From an uncultured Clostridia bacterium (lineage in GTDB: Bacteria; Bacillota; Clostridia; Peptostreptococcales; Anaerovoracaceae), in NCBI GenBank assembly GCA_946541285.1, contig CAMNJG010000124.1:1-5149 (forward strand): DNA of 5,149 nucleotides, in the 5' to 3' direction. Made by a program: the position numbers and the translations under genes. Below, in pieces: positions 1 to 5,148 of this stretch (positions are counted from its first letter, which is position 1; each line of letters opens with the position of its first letter). Below the pieces are notes generated by a model. The model searched no databases, was not told the origin of the DNA, and saw only the letters and a program-made list of their open reading frames with translations.

Positions 1-1698
1 ATGGCCGCGGAAGAGTCAGATCCGGTCAGAAAGCAGGAACTTCTGCAAATCGCCGACACCTGCCGTGTCATCCCGGAACAGCCGCCGATCTCCTTCCGCC
101 AGGCGATCCAGTTTGTATGGTTTGTCCAGCTGGGCGGTATCATCGCGGAAAACCCGCTGGCCTGGAATCCGGGACGCTTTGACCAGTATATGTATCCATA
201 TTATCAAAAGGATGTAGAAGCCGGACTCATCGACTACGATTCCGCCCTGGAGCTGGTGGAGTGCCTGTGGCTCAAGTACAGCGAATGGGCCTGGACGATT
301 TCCAAAAATACAGCCAGCTTTTTCGCGGGCTACACCAACTTTGAAAACCTGACCATCGGTGGCACGAAAGTGGACGGAACCGATGCCACCAACGACATCT
401 CCTATATGGCGATCCAGGCGACCCGCGAATGTATGACCCATCAGCCGACCCTGAGCTGCCGGATCCACCCGGACTGCCCTCCGGAATTCATGGAAGCTGT
501 GACGGAACTCGTTTCCACAGGATGCGGTTTCCCGGCAATCCACGGGGACCGTACCGGCTACCAGATGCTGTCCAACCTCGGATATAAAGCGAACGACGCC
601 AGGGACTGGAATAACTGTGGCTGTGTCGTGCCACATTCCCGGAAGACCTTTGAATGGACCTCCGCGGCCAGCATCAGCTTCGCGGCGGCGCTGGAATTTG
701 CCCTGAACGAAGGAAAAAGCCGTCTGTCCGGAGAGCAGGTATCCCTGCCGGAAAAGGATCCGAAAACCTTCGCTTCTTTTGAGGAAATCCTGGAGGCATG
801 GAAGAAACAGTTCCGTTACCTGATCCGCCACGGCGTCATCAGCCTGATCACGGCACAGGAGATCCACCGGGAAATCGGACACCGCCCGTTTATGTCGGCC
901 TGCAACGAATACTGTATGATCAACGGCGCGGATCTGGTGGACGGTGGCGCGAAATACAACATTGGCCCGGTATTCACCGGTGTCGGCCTGTCCGTCACCG
1001 CCAACTCCCTGGCAGTAATCCGGAAACTCGTTTTTGAAGATCAGGAAACCACCCTTCCGGAGCTGATCGACGCGCTCAATCAGAACTGGGAAGGTTATGA
1101 GCTGCTCCGGGAAAAGGCGCTGGCCTGCCCGAAATACGGCAATGACATTGATTATGTGGACTCCATCGCGAGGGAGCTCGCGGATTTCTTCTATGATGAA
1201 GTCACTTCCCACGACGATCTGTATGGCAACCACTTTGTCACCGCGTTCATGGGCATCTCCAACTATCTGCCGACCGGAAAAGTCCTGGGTGCCACCCCGG
1301 ACGGACGCCATGCCACCGACCCGATCAATGAGGGGGTTTCTCCATATACCGGCAGCGACACCTCTACCTGTCTGGCGGCACTGCGCAGCGCGGCCAAGAT
1401 GAAACATGACATTCACAGCGGCGGCACTTTGCTGAACCTGCGGCTCAACCACGATCTGGTCGCCACAAAGAGAGGCCGCGCCAACCTGGGAGCCATGCTG
1501 CAGAGCTATTTCATGCTCGGCGGTTTCCACGTCCAGTTCAATACCATCTCCAATGACGTGCTGAAGGACGCCCAGAAGAATCCGGACAAATACCGGAGCC
1601 TGCTGGTCCGGGTCGCCGGCTACAGCGCGCAGTTCACCAACCTTTCAAAGGAAATGCAGGACTCCATCATGGCGCGCAACGCGCACGAGGCATTTTAA
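1..1698 (+). CDS. Glycyl radical enzyme (pyruvate formate-lyase-like), C-terminal two thirds, 5' partial
   Basis: This is a glycyl radical enzyme, a cytosolic oxygen-sensitive catalyst that passes a radical from a backbone glycine to an active-site cysteine. Numbering from base 1, the sequence shows the PFL-type segment PENPP-like 'PEQPPISF' near residues 25-32, IHGD at 180-183, the active-site loop CGCVVP at 206-211 (Cys208 the likely thiyl residue), a glycine-rich GGAKYN at 315-320, KYGND at 378-382, GATPDGR at 430-436, and the radical motif RVAGYSAQF with Gly540, 25 residues from the C-terminus. Family members usually have about 760-900 residues with the catalytic Cys near 420-500, so roughly 210-290 N-terminal residues are missing; the ATG at base 1 is probably an internal Met. 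The Cys-Gly distance is 332 residues, close to that recalled for glycerol/choline-type GREs and shorter than in 4-hydroxyphenylacetate decarboxylase. Val210 replaces the Glu of the CxE signature. Substrate unknown; an arylacetate decarboxylase-like or uncharacterised subgroup is possible. The activase gene follows after 3 bases. Confidence 0.93.
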   Translation: MAAEESDPVRKQELLQIADTCRVIPEQPPISFRQAIQFVWFVQLGGIIAENPLAWNPGRFDQYMYPYYQKDVEAGLIDYDSALELVECLWLKYSEWAWTISKNTASFFAGYTNFENLTIGGTKVDGTDATNDISYMAIQATRECMTHQPTLSCRIHPDCPPEFMEAVTELVSTGCGFPAIHGDRTGYQMLSNLGYKANDARDWNNCGCVVPHSRKTFEWTSAASISFAAALEFALNEGKSRLSGEQVSLPEKDPKTFASFEEILEAWKKQFRYLIRHGVISLITAQEIHREIGHRPFMSACNEYCMINGADLVDGGAKYNIGPVFTGVGLSVTANSLAVIRKLVFEDQETTLPELIDALNQNWEGYELLREKALACPKYGNDIDYVDSIARELADFFYDEVTSHDDLYGNHFVTAFMGISNYLPTGKVLGATPDGRHATDPINEGVSPYTGSDTSTCLAALRSAAKMKHDIHSGGTLLNLRLNHDLVATKRGRANLGAMLQSYFMLGGFHVQFNTISNDVLKDAQKNPDKYRSLLVRVAGYSAQFTNLSKEMQDSIMARNAHEAF

Positions 1699-1701
1699 TC
1701 C

Positions 1702-2598
1702 ATGGGTCCCAGAGGATACGTCATGGATGTCCAGCCTTTCTCAGTGAATGACGGCGACGGAATCAGGACAACGATTTTTCTGGCAGGCTGCCCACTGCGC
1801 TGTCCCTGGTGCTCCAATCCGGAGGGCTTTTCGCAAAAAGAGATCATCGGCTGGTTCCGGAGAAAATGCATCGGCTGTGGTGCCTGCGCGGAGGTCTGTC
1901 CGGAAGGAATCGGCATCGACCTGAACGCGGAACGGGACCGTTGCGTTACCTGCGGGAAATGCGCGGAAGCCTGCCCTGCCGGTGCCAGGGCATACATGGT
2001 GAGACTTACTGATGCCGGAGAAATCCTCGAAAAGGTCAACCGGCACCGCCTGTTTTACGCCCAGAGTGGCGGAGGCGTGACTTTTTCCGGAGGCGAGCCA
2101 GTTTCACAGCCGGAATTTCTGCGATATCTCGCGCAGAATATCTACGATATGGGCTACAGTATGGATCTGGAGACAACCGGCCAGTTTGATTTTGAGAAAG
2201 TGGCGGATATCCTGGCACTCATGGATCTGATTTTCGTCGACCTGAAGCATCCCGACAAGGCAAAATACCTGGAATATACGGGTGGCGGCAACGAACGGGT
2301 CCTGCACAATCTCAGACGGATGGCGGAGCTCCCCGCGAAAGTCGTCGTCCGCATCCCGGTCATCCATAGTGTGAACGCGGAAGAAGACACTGTCCGCGGC
2401 CTCGCGGCACTGGTTCAGGAAACGCTTCCGGACGCCGCCATTGAACTGCTGCCATACCATGACTTCGGCCGGATCAAGTACGATGCGATCGGCCTTCCCT
2501 ATGATCATCCGGAGTTTTCCCGCCCTTCCGCAGAAACGATGAAACGCCTGAAAGCAATCATCTCTGAAGCAGGCCTGGAGGTTGCGGACTTTCGATAA
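1702..2598 (+). CDS. Glycyl radical enzyme activating protein (radical SAM, with two extra [4Fe-4S] clusters)
   Basis: This protein should generate the glycyl radical on the GRE encoded just upstream, by reductive cleavage of S-adenosylmethionine. Visible motifs are DGDGIRTT (17-24), the radical-SAM cysteines C30-x3-C34-x2-C37 followed by SNPEG, two ferredoxin-like clusters (C56, C59, C62, C66 and C81, C84, C87, C91), and the SAM-binding GGGVTFSGGEP (123-133). At 298 residues it has the usual length for activases with the ferredoxin insert, as in those of glycerol dehydratase, choline lyase, arylacetate decarboxylases and benzylsuccinate synthase; the pyruvate formate-lyase activase lacks the insert. 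The common 'DGPGIR' appears here as DGDGIR. The gene starts 3 bases after the GRE stop, so the two are almost certainly one operon. The chosen ATG keeps the conserved GYVMDVQ leader, but an ATG at 1723 (Met8) has a better spaced ribosome site. No small subunit gene of the HpdC kind lies between the two genes. The gene ends directly at a terminator. Confidence 0.95.
   Translation: MGPRGYVMDVQPFSVNDGDGIRTTIFLAGCPLRCPWCSNPEGFSQKEIIGWFRRKCIGCGACAEVCPEGIGIDLNAERDRCVTCGKCAEACPAGARAYMVRLTDAGEILEKVNRHRLFYAQSGGGVTFSGGEPVSQPEFLRYLAQNIYDMGYSMDLETTGQFDFEKVADILALMDLIFVDLKHPDKAKYLEYTGGGNERVLHNLRRMAELPAKVVVRIPVIHSVNAEEDTVRGLAALVQETLPDAAIELLPYHDFGRIKYDAIGLPYDHPEFSRPSAETMKRLKAIISEAGLEVADFR
1711..1725 (+). promoter_or_regulatory. 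Shine-Dalgarno-like AGAGGA before an alternative activase start
   Basis: AGAGGA at 1711-1716 lies six bases before an in-frame ATG at 1723, whereas the ATG at 1702 has only a weak GAGG at 1687-1690, 11 bases away. Translation could therefore begin at Met8, giving a 291-residue product starting MDVQPF. The upstream start is kept because activases of this family usually include the residues before this point. Tight coupling to the GRE stop would also favour 1702. Confidence 0.35.
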
Positions 2599-2644
2599 AA
2601 AAACGGTCTGTCTCCTTCAGTTTGTAAAGAGACAGACCGTTTTT
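2599..2644. terminator. Bidirectional Rho-independent terminator between convergent operons
   Basis: A perfect 16-bp inverted repeat, AAAAACGGTCTGTCTC (2599-2614) and its complement (2629-2644), surrounds a 14-base loop. The stem core is 11 bp, CGGTCTGTCTC. On the plus strand it ends in TTTTT right after the activase stop codon (2596-2598). On the minus strand it ends in a run of seven T, 11 bases beyond the stop of the DUF4956 gene. One element thus serves both converging transcripts. Confidence 0.93.
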
Positions 2645-2655
2645 ACACGATTTTC

Positions 2656-3324
2656 TTATCCTCTTTTCCGCTCCGCCAGCAGATTGACACTGTCCACACC
2701 GCTGACCTCCAGCAGTCCCGCCATCATACGGTCACTGTCACTGAGAGGGAGACGGACTTCATAAACCAGCTCGCAGGAATCTGTCAGGAGGTTCTTTGCC
2801 CTGACAGTATTACTGGTACAGTTCTCTTCGATGAGCGCCTGGATCTTTCCCGGACTGACCTTTCCCCCACGGATTACCAGCATCATATCTTCCGCGACGA
2901 CCGCGCGCTTCCTGGTCAGGATCAACACCGCGCTCATGATCAGGCTGCCTGCCAGTCCGATCACATAGAATCCTGTCGAAGCCGCCAGTCCGATGGTCAT
3001 ACTCCAGAAAATGAAGCCGATATCCCGCGGATCCCGTATATTGGTCCGGAAACGGACGATGGAAAAGGAACCCAGCATTCCCAGCGACAGTGCCAGATTA
3101 AACTGGATCAGGTCCATGATGACAGTCGAAAGAAGGGCCAGGGAGATCAGCGTCACGGCAAATTTGGGCTGGTAGGTGCCGTTACTGTTGGTCACTTTAT
3201 AGGTCAGCCACATCAGGATGCCCAGAAGCAGCGCAGCCAGGAGGCTGGTCAGGATATTCAGGGTATCCGGCTGTGAAGAGCTGTTTTCCAGCAGATTATT
3301 GAAAATATTGTTGAATTCATCCAT
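2656..3324 (-). CDS. DUF4956 family membrane protein (paralogue A)
   Basis: A 222-residue integral membrane protein of the DUF4956 family, function not established. Hydrophobic segments are visible at about 22-42, 55-75, 78-90 (short) and 103-137 (long enough for two helices). The most conserved part is the polar loop RFRTNIRDPRDIGF (91-104) followed by FW at 106-107, with R91, R93, T94, R97, D98, R100 and D101. Residues after about 140 form a soluble tail whose strand/helix pattern (LVIRGG, then a helix, then CELVYEVRL, then a helix ending SGVDSVNLL) suggests a small ferredoxin- or ACT-like domain; that fold is inference. It is the last gene of the minus-strand operon, 82 bases after paralogue B, with a good AAAGGA site seven bases before the ATG. 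The partnership with the VTC-domain protein two genes upstream suggests a role at the membrane in making or moving a polyanion such as polyphosphate, not proven. Confidence 0.88.
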   Translation of the reverse strand: MDEFNNIFNNLLENSSSQPDTLNILTSLLAALLLGILMWLTYKVTNSNGTYQPKFAVTLISLALLSTVIMDLIQFNLALSLGMLGSFSIVRFRTNIRDPRDIGFIFWSMTIGLAASTGFYVIGLAGSLIMSAVLILTRKRAVVAEDMMLVIRGGKVSPGKIQALIEENCTSNTVRAKNLLTDSCELVYEVRLPLSDSDRMMAGLLEVSGVDSVNLLAERKRG

Positions 3325-3406
3325 GAGAGATTCCTTTCTTTATCCGTCGCAAACGGCCAATGTCACAGATCAAAGAGAAATGGTTCTTCTGCATTTATCT
3401 GACCGG

Positions 3407-4078
3407 TCACGCGACCAGGGTTTTCGGAGCCAGTATATTGACATCGCGGACGCCGTCCATACTGCCCAGGATCGTCATCAGTACCTCGTCTTCGTTTTTC
3501 TGATCCTTCAGTTCGTAAACCACCTCGAACTGGTCAGCGGTCAGGTTTTCCGACTGCAGACGGCTGCCCGGGGTTTCCCGGAACAGTTCCTGCACATCCG
3601 CCAGCCTCTCCTTTTCCCCGCGGACCACGACAGCGGTATAATTCTGTGTCTTTTCCGTTTTATGAAGGATCATGATCACAGCTCCGATCACCAGGGAGCC
3701 GACCGCGCCGACCACAAACGCGCCCATCGCGGAGGAGACACCGATCATCAGCGCCCAGAAGACAAACCCCAGGTCACGGGGATCCTTCGTATTGGTACGG
3801 ATCCTGCAGATCGACAGGGCACCCAGCGCCCCGAGGGAAAACAGCGGATTATTCTGAATGACCGCCAGCAGGAGATTTGAAGATAACGCCAGCATGGTCA
3901 GGGTAATATTAAACTTTCTCCGGTACGTCAGGCCATCATGACAGAAGCGGTAAACCAGCATCATGCAGGAACACAGCGCTACGGTCACCAGCAATGTAAA
4001 CAGCAGGCCCTGCGTGGTCTGTAAAGATTCACTGCTCCCAAACGGAGTGGCAATCATGGTCTGGAAAAATGATTTCAT
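3407..4078 (-). CDS. DUF4956 family membrane protein (paralogue B)
   Basis: A 223-residue paralogue of the downstream DUF4956 gene with the same layout: a short N-terminal stretch, hydrophobic segments at about 24-43, 57-75, 79-91 and 104-138, and a soluble C-terminal domain from about 142. Its signature loop is RIRTNTKDPRDLGF (92-105) followed by FW at 107-108, nearly the same as in paralogue A, while the membrane helices and tail have diverged considerably. This suggests an old duplication with both copies kept, perhaps as a heteromeric complex. The start is supported by GAAAGGA seven bases before the ATG. The gene lies 33 bases after the VTC gene stop. A 10-bp palindrome, TGACCGGTCA (3400-3409), overlaps its stop codon, but no T-run follows, so read-through into paralogue A is expected. 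The biochemical function is unknown; a membrane partner of the VTC enzyme is the best contextual guess. Confidence 0.88.
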   Translation of the reverse strand: MKSFFQTMIATPFGSSESLQTTQGLLFTLLVTVALCSCMMLVYRFCHDGLTYRRKFNITLTMLALSSNLLLAVIQNNPLFSLGALGALSICRIRTNTKDPRDLGFVFWALMIGVSSAMGAFVVGAVGSLVIGAVIMILHKTEKTQNYTAVVVRGEKERLADVQELFRETPGSRLQSENLTADQFEVVYELKDQKNEDEVLMTILGSMDGVRDVNILAPKTLVA

Positions 4079-4111
4079 ATGCTTTTCCTTTCTCTGCGGA
4101 TTCTGTGTCTG

Positions 4112-4825
4112 TCAGGCATAATACTCTTTCAGGACGGAACGGGAACTTCCGAATTTGGATGGTGCCTTGCCGCCAAGGTCGCACCGCGATACGATTTCCT
4201 GTATCTGACGGAAAAGGAAGCGGTCGTATTTGATTTCCAGGATTGTTTCATCCGCCGGCATCAGGGATTTGAAATTCAGACGGTGGCTGAACAGATCGAG
4301 GGAGTACTCACAGCAGCGCAGGTTGTTGTCCATCGTCACCCGGGTATTGAACTGCGGATGGATAAAGGCCCTCCGGTCATATTCAATCAGGGACACCGGC
4401 CGGTACTGCCGTGTCGTCATCAGGTCATACGCGTACCGCGCCGTATCGCTGTCATAGTGGAGCAGGACACTGTAATCCCTTTGAAGGAGCCGCTCCGCGT
4501 CCTCCCGTGTGACGATCACGCTCTCCTTCAGTTCTCTTCCATAGCTCTTCCTCTTCAGTTCAAATTTGGCTTTCCGGTCATCCGGATGATAAACCCGTAC
4601 ACGCAGCCTTTTTTTCTGATCGGCTTTTTCTTCCTTGTCCCTGTAGTCTTCGTTGACCATACTGTCAAAGTAGACGCTCCGGACGGTATATCCGTTGTAG
4701 CCGCCATACTGGTCCGGGACCAGGATCCGGCTCAGCGCGTCCAGCAGATAAAGCCGGTCCGGCAGGGAAATCAGGTATTTTACTTCCCTCCGGGAAACTG
4801 ACAGAATTTTCGCATGTTCACTCAT
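4112..4825 (-). CDS. VTC-domain (polyphosphate polymerase-like) triphosphate tunnel protein
   Basis: A 237-residue soluble protein of the VTC domain family, part of the triphosphate tunnel metalloenzyme (CYTH-like) fold. The yeast relative Vtc4 makes polyphosphate from ATP. Alternating charged strands that would line the tunnel are visible: REVKY (13-17), VRSVYFDS (48-55), RLRVRVY (73-79), KFELKRK (87-93), SLIEYDRRAF (145-154), ILEIKYD (195-201) and SKFGSSR (223-229). Arg75/Arg77, Lys91, Arg151/152, Glu197 with Lys199, and Lys224 look equivalent to Vtc4 basic tunnel residues and its metal-binding glutamate; this alignment is by eye. There is no SPX domain and no membrane segment, unlike eukaryotic VTC subunits. 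It is the first gene of a three-gene operon with two DUF4956 membrane proteins. The ATG is the first in-frame start after an in-frame stop; its own ribosome site is weak (see the short overlapping ORF). Activity on ATP is inferred from the family, and another triphosphate substrate is possible. Confidence 0.9.
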   Translation of the reverse strand: MSEHAKILSVSRREVKYLISLPDRLYLLDALSRILVPDQYGGYNGYTVRSVYFDSMVNEDYRDKEEKADQKKRLRVRVYHPDDRKAKFELKRKSYGRELKESVIVTREDAERLLQRDYSVLLHYDSDTARYAYDLMTTRQYRPVSLIEYDRRAFIHPQFNTRVTMDNNLRCCEYSLDLFSHRLNFKSLMPADETILEIKYDRFLFRQIQEIVSRCDLGGKAPSKFGSSRSVLKEYYA

Positions 4826-4833
4826 CGTCTCAT
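4822..4833 (-). other. Three-codon mini-ORF overlapping the VTC start (ATGA overlap)
   Basis: On the minus strand ATG-AGA-CGA-TGA runs from 4833 to 4822, and its stop overlaps the VTC start codon as ATGA. The best ribosome-binding sequence nearby, AAGGGG (4850-4845), is 11 bases from this mini-ORF ATG but 19 bases from the VTC ATG. A ribosome could translate the mini-ORF and restart on the VTC gene. It may equally be chance. Confidence 0.25.
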
Positions 4834-4860
4834 CAACTCACTTTCCCCTTCAGTTCTTTG

Positions 4861-4889
4861 CAGACACAGTGAATTCCCCGCTGTGTCTG
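4861..4889 (-). other. Leader hairpin in the VTC operon 5' untranslated region
   Basis: CAGACACAG and CTGTGTCTG form a perfect 9-bp inverted repeat with an 11-base loop, 36 bases before the VTC start. No T-run follows on either strand, so it is not a standard terminator. If the proposed promoter is right, the hairpin begins about a dozen bases from the transcript 5' end, a position suited to mRNA stabilisation or protein binding. The role is inference. Confidence 0.5.
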
Positions 4890-4900
4890 ATCCATTTTCT

Positions 4901-4910
4901 TTATGCATAA
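4901..4910. repeat. 10-bp perfect palindrome TTATGCATAA at the candidate -10/start region
   Basis: TTATGCATAA is its own reverse complement and overlaps the proposed -10 box of the minus-strand promoter. Such a site could be bound by a dimeric regulator. A palindrome of this length in AT-rich DNA can also arise by chance. Confidence 0.3.
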
Positions 4911-4935
4911 GATACCATTGCGTTATGTTCATCAA
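4907..4935 (-). promoter_or_regulatory. Candidate sigma-70-type promoter of the VTC-DUF4956 operon
   Basis: On the minus strand TTGATG (4935-4930) resembles a -35 box. It is followed after 17 bases by TCTTAT (4912-4907), or after 15 bases by TATCTT (4914-4909), which has an upstream TG as in extended -10 boxes. It lies between the leftward terminator and the first gene, where the operon promoter is needed. Neither box is close to consensus, so the exact position is uncertain. Confidence 0.3.
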
Positions 4936-5028
4936 TTGACGCTGTCTGAACACTCCGTATTCTTTTTATGAACAGACTGTGAAATCATTTTGATTCTTCC
5001 GCATCCATCATTTCCCACCGTCCTTTTC

Positions 5029-5066
5029 AAAAAAAGAAAACGTGAAGGCATCTCTGCACCTTCACG
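5029..5066 (-). terminator. Rho-independent terminator facing left, for a minus-strand gene beyond the window
   Basis: Reading the minus strand, CGTGAAGG and CCTTCACG (5066-5059 and 5048-5041) form an 8-bp stem with a 10-base loop, followed directly by TTTTCTTTTTTT (5040-5029). This is a typical intrinsic terminator for transcription coming from the right edge. It implies that the VTC operon is transcribed from its own promoter to the left of it. On the plus strand there is no T-run after the stem. Confidence 0.8.
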
Positions 5067-5100
5067 CTCTGTCATTCTCCGGATATTTAATGCATGCTCA

Positions 5101-5148
5101 TTAACCGAATTTCCTTAATATTTCAATGCGCATCAGCAAAATTCGGTT
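5101..5148 (-). CDS. Possible C-terminal end of a minus-strand gene entering from the right edge
   Basis: One minus-strand frame is open from the window edge to a TAA at 5103-5101 and would encode NRILLMRIEILRKFG as the last 15 residues of a protein. The other two minus frames stop within 30 bases of the edge. A leftward terminator begins 34 bases after this stop, as expected for a gene end. The stretch is far too short to identify a family, and being open over 15 codons is weak evidence alone. Confidence 0.3.
   Translation of the reverse strand, partial: NRILLMRIEILRKFG

Larger units (their letters stand above)
4826..5100. other. Gene-free leader and intergenic region upstream of the VTC operon
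   Basis: This stretch contains no convincing coding sequence on either strand and is more AT-rich than the genes around it. It holds the leader hairpin, a possible promoter and a leftward terminator, listed separately. Short related words, GTCTGA/CAGAC with TGAACA or TGTTCA, recur at 4881-4890, 4943-4951 and 4969-4978 and could be operator half-sites, but they are too degenerate to call. No tRNA, riboswitch or CRISPR pattern was recognised. Confidence 0.6.

Noticed and set aside
206..624. Assignment of the GRE to pyruvate formate-lyase, choline lyase, glycerol dehydratase or hydroxyproline dehydratase
   Set aside because: Pyruvate formate-lyase has adjacent catalytic cysteines and an activase without the ferredoxin insert; the other three have a GCVEP-type loop with a glutamate that is absent here.
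16..1530. A 504-codon open frame antisense to the glycyl radical enzyme
   Set aside because: The plus strand carries unmistakable family motifs along its whole length. The antisense frame shows no recognisable domain and is a by-product of GC-rich codon use.
3400..3409. TGACCGGTCA palindrome as a terminator between the two DUF4956 genes
   Set aside because: The stem has no loop and no following T-run on the minus strand, so it does not fit an intrinsic terminator.
3218..3880. A 220-codon plus-strand frame across the two DUF4956 genes
   Set aside because: It spans two real minus-strand genes and their gap, is rich in His, Asp and Arg without domain character, and lacks a ribosome site.
4079..4801. 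A 240-codon plus-strand frame antisense to the VTC gene
   Set aside because: It mirrors a well-supported VTC domain protein, has no ribosome binding site before its ATG, and its translation matches no family I recognise.
4861..4889. Leader hairpin as an intrinsic terminator or attenuator
   Set aside because: There is no T-run after the stem on either strand and no competing alternative stem is evident.
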